DNA of 64,000 nt from Owenia fusiformis (lineage: Eukaryota > Annelida > Polychaeta > Sabellida > Oweniidae). A model generated the notes under the pieces. That model was not told where the DNA came from and searched no databases. It worked only from the letters and a program-made list of their open reading frames with translations. The stretch is taken from contig CAIIXF020000002.1 in NCBI GenBank assembly GCA_903813345.2, forward strand, positions 17,741,467 to 17,805,466, written 5' to 3'. The translations under genes and the position numbers were made by a program. Below, piece after piece: positions 49,300-58,700 of this stretch (positions are counted from its first letter, which is position 1; each line of letters starts with the position of its first letter).

Positions 49300-49679
49300 C
49301 TTTGTAGGTCTGTAGCTGCTATAATTGTTTATTTGGTTAGTCCAGCTTCAAATTTCTTTTTGGCTTCTTCCACTCTGAAAATATACAAAATTCAAATACA
49401 TGTACAAGTAGAATGAAGACCTTTGTATATAATTAGGGCCAATGGTGTAATTTAATATGTTGTAAAAGGCCTTCATTTGGTACCCATCATCCATCATTCT
49501 GCTCTGGTACCCAACTACCCATCATGGGCTCAATTTTAAATTGAGAATATTAAAATAACTGTACATGTACCCCAACTAATGCTTATGAATATGAGTATGT
49601 CTAAAGAACCATCACACCTGAAATTGCTTATAATGCACCAAATGATGTTCAATTTTCGAAATTTTCTGTGGGGAGAACT

Positions 49680-50800
49680 TCAACAGTACTGTCAACCCCC
49701 AAAGATTTTCTCGCGGGACAGATTTTTTAGACCCAGTGCCAAAAATTTGCAGGATTTTGTGGGACATCCACCTAAATTCGCGGGATTTCGCGGGACCATT
49801 TGAGGGACAAACACGCTAATTGCGGGACAGTTAACAGGGTTACCACCAAAGACTTCATAGGAGGACAGATTTTTTTAGACAAAGTGCCCTAAATTCGCGG
49901 GATTTTGCGGGACATCAACCTAAATTTGCGGGATGTCGCAGGGGGATTTGCGTGATTGGGGCTTAATGTAAAAGTACTCAAATCAAACTTTCAGATACTG
50001 ATTTATCAAATATAATGCACTTAACTTAAGTAAACATCAACACAATTCCACACAATACGCATATAAATATTATTAAACTATCAAAAAACCACACTTTAGG
50101 TGTGAGTACCGTAATCCAACACAAAATTCAAAAATTCTGAACAATACTTTGCACTTATGGCATTTGTGACCAACTATGAAACATTTACCCCCATAGTGTT
50201 ATATATTAAAATGTACCTATTCATATAGGGGTTCGATTAATCTACATCAAATTATAGGGAGTCAGGTTTCTTTTCGAGATATCAGTGTCCATTTATTGGA
50301 ACTCGCGTTTGCTAACATTTGCTCAGTTCTGAGATGAAGGCCATGACACGCGTAGTTAAAAGGCCAACGTTGGAACTATTCGTGACATACATCCCTATTT
50401 TCGTAATTAAAATGAAAATTGCACTCTTCCTCTTTATTTTGATACCAAAATGGCATACTAGGTACTTGAGAAGTCAACTATGGTGTTATTTGGATCAAAA
50501 TCACAGTTTTATAAATGGACTATATGCTCTTTCCAAAAGCAGTCTTCGATGATCTGATGCACTGGGACATGGCAGCACTTTTCAAATTAGGTAAACTTTA
50601 CTCCTCAAAAGCGCAAAAAACTTAGCTTATATCACAAGATAATCACAATTATTTAGCCTTGGGGATTGTTACAATTTTGAAAAATTCACGGAGGTAAAAG
50701 CCGACATTTGCGGGACTTTGCGGGACATTGCGGGACACACAAATTAGCCAAATTTTGATCAAATTCGCGGGATAATCCCGCCATTCGCGGGACACTTGAC
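49680..50800. repeat. Interspersed GCGGGAC-motif clusters
   Basis: Short motifs TTCGCGGGAT, TTTGCGGGACAT and TTGCGGGAC recur about ten times between 49690 and 49945 and again between 50695 and 50795. They are separated by about 700 bp of plain AT-rich DNA. They lie in the 5' intron of ZF-2 and have no coding role that I can support. Confidence 0.55.
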
Positions 50801-51586
50801 AGCTCTGGGAGAACCCCAGATCCCCCTATTCTGGCCCTAGTTCGCTACACTCACTTGTCATGGCTAGCTTCCAACAGCCTTTACCAAGTGTCCCCCCCTC
50901 GTAACACAAAATCATGATCCGCGACTGGTGCTACAATGGGTAGTATCAATATTAATTTGGAGTTTGCTATCACTAAATGTCAAAAATAAGAAAAAGGCAA
51001 AACAACCCCAAACCATCCTATAGGGAGTTAAATCAAGTCAAGTGTTTTGCCAGTCGGTCTTCACTCTTGGTATAGTGATTCTGCCCAATTTAGAATACAG
51101 TCAACCCCCCTCCCCCCACTTTACCGAGCTGACAGAAGTCTTTTGAGCCAGCTGTGTTCAGTACCACCCACCAAAAACTAAGGGGATACAAAACTTATTG
51201 ATCCTTCCGCCAAGTGGGAATAGATGGCATTTTAAAAGAATATAGTCCAATTATTGTAATTATATTAGCATCACCAGTGGTTGGATTTTGGTTACAAAGT
51301 ACATGAATGAAAAAGTGGATGTATGGACCAACTCTAACACATGATTTGATGTGATTGAGGTGTATTTTCTTTAAAAAATTTGACCTTTTTGACCTGCCTC
51401 CATCTGTCAAAATCAGAGTGACAATTCTTAACATTTTCTAAGGATGGCGTATTCAACAGGTGAGATCTGATTTTCGTGGGGAATTTTGGTTCAAACTTTT
51501 TTGACTGACAGAGGACACAAAAACATGTCCACAAATCTTAGTTTTCTTTGAGAGACAAATCATTTAGATGGGAATACGTTACTATA

Positions 51587-52136
51587 TTTGCACATAGCCA
51601 TCTTTTCGATAGATGGCTATGCAAAACTTGATATTCCCAGTCCTTCATATAGGTCTTTTCGAAATATGTAAGAAATCTCGGAAACATTTACTACTTCAAT
51701 CGATGCATAACATTCTAAAATAAAGTTTTTCTATAACCATATTGGGCTATCCGGAGTTGGAAGACAGCGTATAATTGACAAAAAATGTTGAAGAGTCGAT
51801 AATTTCCAAGATGGCTTCTCGGGAAGTTTGGTAATGCGCATGTGCCTCCATGCCATGAGATTACCGCTTCCGGTTTCACGCATGCGCATTGGCAAGACTT
51901 CCTGGTCAGGACGACATGGAAATAACAAGTTCCAAATACATTTTTCGTCGATTACACTGTCTCCCGACTCCAGCTAGCGTTCTGAGAATATTAAACCAAT
52001 ATTTTATGATGTTATACATCGATAGAAGTAGTGTAAGTGTTCCAACGATTTCTTGCGATTTCTGTAAAAGACCTTTACATGGACTTGGTATCTCAAGATA
52101 TGCAAAGCTATCTCCCAAGAGATAGCTTTGTGCAAA
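51587..52136. repeat. 550-bp whole-element palindrome with nested hairpins
   Basis: TTTGCACATAGCCATCT begins and AGATAGCTTTGTGCAAAC ends the element. Reading inward, both arms stay complementary to a centre near 51860, through GGTCTTTT, AACATTTAC/TACTTC, AACAT, GGAGT/GGAAGACAG and GGAAGT-TTGG-AATGCGCATG. Each terminus is also self-complementary (AGCCATCT...AGATGGCT; AGCTATCTC...GAGATAGCT). The core has NRF1-like GCGCATGC sites. It lies inside the long 5' intron of ZF-2. Confidence 0.75.
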
Positions 52137-52207
52137 CTAAGTAAGGAATGCGCATGTTACAATCATTTGGTTGTGTGAGGCCTAAACGATTTGATACAAC
52201 TTCCTGT

Positions 52208-52666
52208 GACAAGTTGATATCCAAAAGCAGGCCCGTAGCCAGGGGGGGGGGGTTCAATGGGTTTGAGCGAACCCCCCTGGACCAAAAATTATTTCAAAAT
52301 CATGCAGTTTTACATCATTCTGAGTAAGAGGGGGAGAAACCCCAGGGTTCAAAGATGATATACGCTTATAATGTAAATCTGTATTGAGATGACATCGTCG
52401 CTGATTGGTTTAGCGAGTCGATCGTTGATTGGTTAAAACTAGGTCAATTTGAAAACTTTGAAAACCAAGATGAAGGGTATACGTTTTCGACAAAAGGAGG
52501 TGCGCGAAGGAGGAAATCGTATGTCATCAATTGAATCATGGGTTTTTCCTCCTCTTATTCTGAGTGATTTCGCCATTTTTAGACCAAAATTGTCAAAAGT
52601 GAACCCCCCTGGAATTTTTCAAAAAGTGAACTCCCCTTGGCAAATCCTGGCTACGGGCCTGAAAAG
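52208..52666. mobile_element. 'CCCGTAGCCAGG' MITE, copy 3
   Basis: CAGGCCCGTAGCCAGGGGGG at the left and CTGGCTACGGGCCTG at the right are exact inverted ends. Internal AATCATGCAGTTTTACATCATTCTGAG matches the copies at 1033 and 11130. It is non-coding. Confidence 0.75.
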
Positions 52667-52746
52667 CGTCACCCGAAAATAACAATAACAATAAAAAATA
52701 TTTCAATGTGTCAAATGACTAAAGATTTAGTTAAAAATGCACTTAC

Positions 52747-52860
52747 TTCATAGTTAAAATCGTTTTTTTCGACACGGAAATTTCATTTCGTTTTTCAAGT
52801 ATTTTGTACCTCCAGATTTGAAGAGTTAAACCGGAAGTGTTGAAAATCTAAAAAGTGCTT
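52747..52860 (-). promoter_or_regulatory. Candidate ZF-2 promoter and non-coding first exon
   Basis: On the minus strand a strong donor (ATGAA|GTAAGTGC) lies at 52747/52746. An ETS site CCGGAAGT sits 84 bp upstream (+ 52831-52838). The next downstream acceptor that fits is at 49375, opening the ZF-2 5' UTR exon. This pairing is inferred. Confidence 0.4.
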
Positions 52861-53225
52861 CTGCTCTTCTCAGATGACTTCACATTATTCTACAGTACAC
52901 GGATAACGACTTGAAAAATATAGTGATAGGATTTGCATACAAAAGATCAACTTTACCTTGGTATGTATAATAACAATCAGATCAGTCTATGAAACAAGAA
53001 CTCTAGTGAGTCTAGATCTTTACTTTCACTTTTTGCATGAATTTCAGGAATCAGGTTGTTGTCAATCATCAATTTCCAAATCACATTCCTTCGAAACCTA
53101 ATGATATTTTCCTCCTAGGCACCACAGTGAATATCATCTCAAAACAAAGACTTCGCAAAACATATTCGCTCAACATACATGTATAAGACCTGCATTCAAA
53201 TCCGTTGACAGCCCATGATTAGACC

Positions 53226-53620
53226 TAGAGTCCATTTCACTGCTTCATTTCGTCAGTAGAACGGCAAAAATAAGAAATTGGGAGACCATTGTGCCATAAT
53301 ATATGGAAAAGTATATTCACAATGTACATGAATGACATTTGTATATCTTGGATTGCTTCTAGTTTGGCTTATAAAGTGTGTGGCCTCTTATATTTGGATG
53401 TTTCTCTGCCATGTTATTTTCAATAAGATTAACATGGCTGAAATTCTTCAAATTACAAGACGGCACAGGCTTATTGCACAAAAAACTAAAAAATCTGAAA
53501 TAAACAAATGTCATTCATGTACATTATGAATATACTTTTCCATATATTATTGCACAATGGTCTCCCAATTTCTTATTTTTGCCGTTCAACTGACGAAATG
53601 AAGCAGTGAAATGGACTCTA
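53226..53620. mobile_element. 395-bp MITE with ~115-bp arms
   Basis: TAGAGTCCATTTCACTGCTTC opens and GAAGCAGTGAAATGGACTCTA closes. Complementarity runs through AACGGCAAAAATAAGAAATTGGGAGACCATTGTGC and CATATATTATGG-type sequence to about 53345 against 53505. No ORF is credible. Confidence 0.85.
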
Positions 53621-53818
53621 GCCTGGGCCTCGTTTCTTATCTGACATGTCTTGTGGCCCCCGGCTAGGTCTAACCTCCATGATAATTTTGCCTTTGATGC
53701 GTTAATTTAATCGCTGCGCAGGTTTCGACAAGTGGAACTAATAAGGTTCAGCTGGAAAGTTAACATTTTGGTAAAAAATTGCTATACCTGCACATGTTAT
53801 TTTCTGTCTACTTTTTCT

Positions 53819-53940
53819 ACACATTCCAAGAAAATTGCATTTTGCCTTTTTATAGATGATTTAAAGAAATAACTCATGTACACATTCCAAGAAAATCTTA
53901 TTTTGTACTTTTTATTGATGATTTAAAGAAATAACTCAAA
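53819..53940. repeat. 61-bp tandem duplication
   Basis: ACACATTCCAAGAAAAT...GATGATTTAAAGAAATAACTCA is present twice in succession with a few differences. Confidence 0.85.
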
Positions 53941-54002
53941 AATAAAAACATGATTTTTATTCAAATAATAATACTAAAACATACATTTATCTAATACTTA
54001 TA

Positions 54003-54620
54003 TTACCATAAAAGGGAAGCATGGCATTGCTCATTTTTAAGGTCTCATGTTATTACACAGAGTTGCATACCCTTCTAATTGAAAGCCCATGTCCTGAGTA
54101 ATCGCGATAATGATTATCAAAAATCTATTTGACAACAACCTCGTTTCGCTAATAGTTTAATTTTAACCCGGGACACCCAGACAAACAGACACAATGACGG
54201 AAAAATGGTTTTGATGGATCCAGAACTTGCAATAAAGGAAAGAATAGTAAGGAGGTTAAACCCAATGACGGCCAAGAAAATTCCTAATAGTAAAGACACT
54301 GTTATTGAGTTTAACGACGTTGATCTAATTTTTACTATGTCGCATCTTTTAAAGAACAACATGTACACTTGGTATCATGGATTTGAGTCATCATTTGCGA
54401 AGGGTAGGCCTAGTATCAACAAGCCTTTAAGCTTAGGATTGGATACAAGATTCAAGTTTATTTCAAGACCACCGACTCTCGTTGGGCTATTTATCACTAT
54501 TACATATACCTCAGTTATTCATCTAGTTTTACCATGGGCATTCAATAGAAGGGTATGCAACTCTGTGTTATTACATGAGAACTTCAAAATGGGCGGTGCC
54601 ATGCTTCCCTTTTTTGGTAA
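54003..54620. mobile_element. 618-bp inverted-repeat element with internal ORF
   Basis: TTACCATAAAAGGGAAGCATGGC opens; GCCATGCTTCCCTTTTTTGGTAA closes. The arms of about 90 bp share CTCATGTTATTACACAGAGTTGCATACCC. A + ORF of 151 codons (54205-54660) opens MVLMDPELAIKERIVRRL but runs into the right arm, so it is more likely a remnant than a gene. I do not recognise it. Confidence 0.7.
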
Positions 54621-55146
54621 TATTTCAAAAAGATTTAGATTAAACATGGGCATTCAATAGACGAAAGCCCATGGTTTTACGTACCTTAGAATTCTTAGAT
54701 GCTTCTTAATTTCTGTAGATATAAATATTAGTTCCAAAATTGTTGTGATGTGCGATAATTAGGCCTAAAATCCTTCGAAGAATGATGACTCCAATCTGTG
54801 CTTGGTATGTTTCAAAGAATGTGTGACAATCTCATCCAAAGTGTCTGTGATTTTTTACCTTCCTGTTTAGGGAAGAGTCCAAAATTATGCTATTTTGACT
54901 TATGGAAAGGTCCATCAAATCTGATTGTTTCATTCTGAAAATATGAAGTCCGACCTTGGAATAAAATCAACCGAAATGACAGCTCCATTTTGTATGTATT
55001 GGTCCATTGTTATATGTCTGTATCCTTTGTGCTATGTACTATGTCACATTTTGTAAAAACACTGTACTTGTTTCATTTAATTTTAGGATTACTTATTGTT
55101 AAACTATACTAAATACGTTCTACAAATGTTTTGGCTATATTCTCAC

Positions 55147-55482
55147 GCCATACTAACTTCGACCGTTAATTTGAATTTCTGACCTATCAGATGTTTGAAA
55201 ATCAAGGATTGCAAGTCTCATACTGCACCGTTTTTCTTCAAACTTGTTCCATTCAAAGCATAACAAAAATGCCTTTCCGTTGGTATATTCTGTTCTACAG
55301 AGTCCCTACTTCCAGCGGTATTTTGGTCCCCAGCTGTTTTAGCACCAAAAACAATGCTAAAACGAGGCACTCTTTAAAATAAAGTAATGTTCTGATAGAG
55401 CGGCAATTTTTTTTGCTTTGAATGGATCAAGTTTTAGTAGGTCAAAAATTCAAATTAACAGTCATAGTTAGTACCGCATGAT
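55147..55482. mobile_element. Foldback element, family C copy 2
   Basis: GCCATACTAACTTCGACCGTTAATTTGAATT opens; AAATTCAAATTAACAGTCATAGTTAGTACCGC closes. It shares CAGATGTTTGAAAATCAAGGATTG and TTCTTCAAACTTGTTCCATTC with the copy at 44408. Confidence 0.75.
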
Positions 55483-55727
55483 TCTGTGGCCAAATACCTT
55501 CGAATAAGATTAAGAAGAAATCAAGAGACTGGAGCTTCATGCAGGCCTTTGTTCTGTTCATCCATACTTCCTATGTGATCATGTTGACCCCTTGACCTTA
55601 AAAGGTCTTCCTATTGACAGTAAATGGACACTGTTATTTTTTTAATTGATCAAATTGGCATTAGTATTCATCCCAGATCATTTTCAGTGTGCTATCTAAA
55701 TACAATGTTTCATTTTTCAGTGAGAAA

Positions 55728-58700
55728 ATGGAGACAATGATGAGGGTTACAGATTTCATCAGAGAAATTTTCGAAAGCACCCAAAAACGATTCGAAGAGA
55801 CATTCATGGAAAGTCACACTGTGGGAATGAGTATGGTTGTTTGTATAACAGAGCATCCGGGGTCTTATACTACTGAGCATTTTGAATGCTCTTCCCAATC
55901 ATTGGAGTCCAGTAATCTGAGAAAAGAAAGACTGTCACGCTTAGAATATATTGAAAATGGTATCTCTAGGTTGATTGAAAATGCAAAGAAACACAACAGA
56001 GTTGTCAATCAGTCTGATGAGATGTGTATTTTCAAACGGGAATATCTAAGCCAGGATGAAAACATTGATAAACAATGTGAAAACTATAATGAATTTGTGG
56101 ACATCGAGGATCTCAATGATGACATGGTTAAAACAGAAATGACTTTTGAAAACCCCTTCTTTAAAAACATCACTGAAAATGTGAAAGATAATGATGGAAC
56201 ATTTGATAAAATAGTTGATAATGACAAAATTGTTGACAATGACTTTCCAGTTTATGATACTGTTACAGTTGATCATGATGGAACAGTTGATGATGAAGCG
56301 GGGATTGAGAGTCTAGATTATGACATGAAAGTTGATGATAATGATGCAACATATGTTGATGACTTTTTAGTTGATGAAGCTATTACAGATGATCATGATA
56401 GGACAAATAATGATGACAGAACAGTTGATGATGAAATAGCAGTTGAGAAAAGATGTTTTGATGATGATATGGGAGTTAATGATAACAACAGTGTCGATAA
56501 TGATGGAATAGTTGGTGAAGAAAACAATCTTGAGGAAACAGATAAAATGAAAAAATATCACTGTAAAGAATGTGGTAAAGTGTATCAAACTAAATCAGCT
56601 CTTAATAAGCATTTTAGACGGCATACTGGTGATCTTTTTAAATGTAAAACTTGTGGTAAGGCTTATACTACAAGATCAGATCTGAAGCAACACACTTTGT
56701 CGCAACACAAAACCAAAAAAGGAAAAGGACTATACCCATGTAAAGAATGTTATAAAAGTTATTGTACAAAATCAGCTCTGAATAAACATTTCAGACGCCA
56801 CACTGGAAATCTCTTTAACTGTGAAACATGCAATGAATCCTATACCACTAAAGCTGATCTCCAGCAACATATCTTGTCAGCACATGTAAATTCAAAAGAA
56901 AATAGAGCTCGAAGAAACCAAGAAGTAGTATACATTTGTAAAGAGTGTAACAAAAGATATGATACAAAGTCAGAATTGTCTGAGCATCGTAGAATCCATA
57001 CTTGTAATATTACCACTCATGAAACTATGAAAGGGGATGAACTTAGTAATCAATTGAAGAGCCCTGGAGATGATGTGAATAAAACAGAAACAAATGAAAA
57101 TCCCTTCTTAAAAGATGACATCACTAACAATGCAACATCAGATGCAAGAAGAGTAACAGTTGTTGATGAGGATACAGGAGATGATGATGATGATGATGAT
57201 GATGATGAAGAGAGATCAACTAATGATGACAACAGTGGTGATGATACAGTTGATAATGATGAAGTAGCTGATTACAATTACAAATTACAGGAAAAGGATA
57301 AAACAGAAAAACACCTCTGTAAAGAGTGTGGTAAAGTATATCAAACAAAATCAGGTCTAAATAAACATTTTAAATACCACACTGGAGAGCTTGTAATGTG
57401 TGAAACTTGTGGAAAAGTGTATACTGGAAATTCGGATCTAAAACAGCATATGCGGTCCCATGGAATTGGAGACAAAGATCAAAGAGTGTACAAGTGTACA
57501 GAATGTGATAGACAGTATCAAACACAAGGAGCACTTAATAAACATTTTAGACGTCATACAGGGAATCTGTTCATGTGTGAATTCTGTGGAAAGGGATTTA
57601 TTACAAATGTGGATCTCAAAGGACATATTATGTCAAGACACAGTGGTGATAATGTCAGAGGAGTATTTCCCTCATGTGAATTATGTGCGAAACAATTTAA
57701 GTCTAATTGGGAACTGTTGAAACATGTTAAAGTAAAACATGCAGGAGAAAAATCTATTATTTGGGGACCTCCTTATAATTGTGAGGAGTGTCCACAAACA
57801 TTCAGTGATCTCAGTGAGTTTGAAAAACATAGGAAAGGCCATTGTATGCTATTTTGTGATCAATGCAATAAGCAATACTCATCAATCTCAGCACTGAATA
57901 AACATATGAGATATCACACCGGGAATGTGTTCAGTTGCACGCAATGTGATAAAAAATATTCAACAAACTGTGACTTAGAAGCCCATATTAAAAGCCGGCA
58001 TTCGGAAACAGCGAAATTTAGAGTGATGCCTCTAAATCTTACAACAGGACCTCCTTTCCAATGTCCAGACTGCCCAAAATCATTTAGTCAATTGGCAACG
58101 TTCAGGTCACATTACAAGTGGCATTCCATGAAGGGATTGGTTGCATGTGATCAATGTGGTAAGTCATATAAGATTTAACTCAAAATCATTTAGTCAATTG
58201 GCAACGTTCAGGTCACATTACAAGTGGCATTCCATGAAGGGATTGGTTGCATGTGATCAATGTGGTAAGTCATATAAGATTTAACTCAAAATCATTTAGT
58301 CAATTGGCAACGTTCAGGTCACATTACAAGTGGCATTCCATGAAGGGATTGGTTGCATGTGATCAATGTGGTGAGTCATACCAATGAATTTGACTGTAAC
58401 AAGGGAATAAAACAGGGGGACCCCCTGAGTCCTCTTCTATTTAATATATATATATAAATTACATTATTAAAACATTAGATCTCAAAACAGACCCATTATT
58501 AAATAATAAGCGAATTGGAAGCCTCCTTTTTGCTGATGACTTAGTAATTATCGCATCCTCAAAAGATGAAATGCAAACCAAATTGGACAAATTAGAAAAA
58601 TACTGTGAAGAATGGCACTTAAATATCAACACTGATAAAACCAAAATTATGGTAATGAATAAAAATGGTAGACTTATTGATAATCACTTCTTTATAGGAA

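Noticed and set aside
51889-52125. Overlapping ORFs on both strands at 51.9-52.1 kb as a small gene with an NRF1 promoter
   Set aside because: The whole stretch is one palindromic element, so open frames on both strands are expected, and no exon structure is supported.
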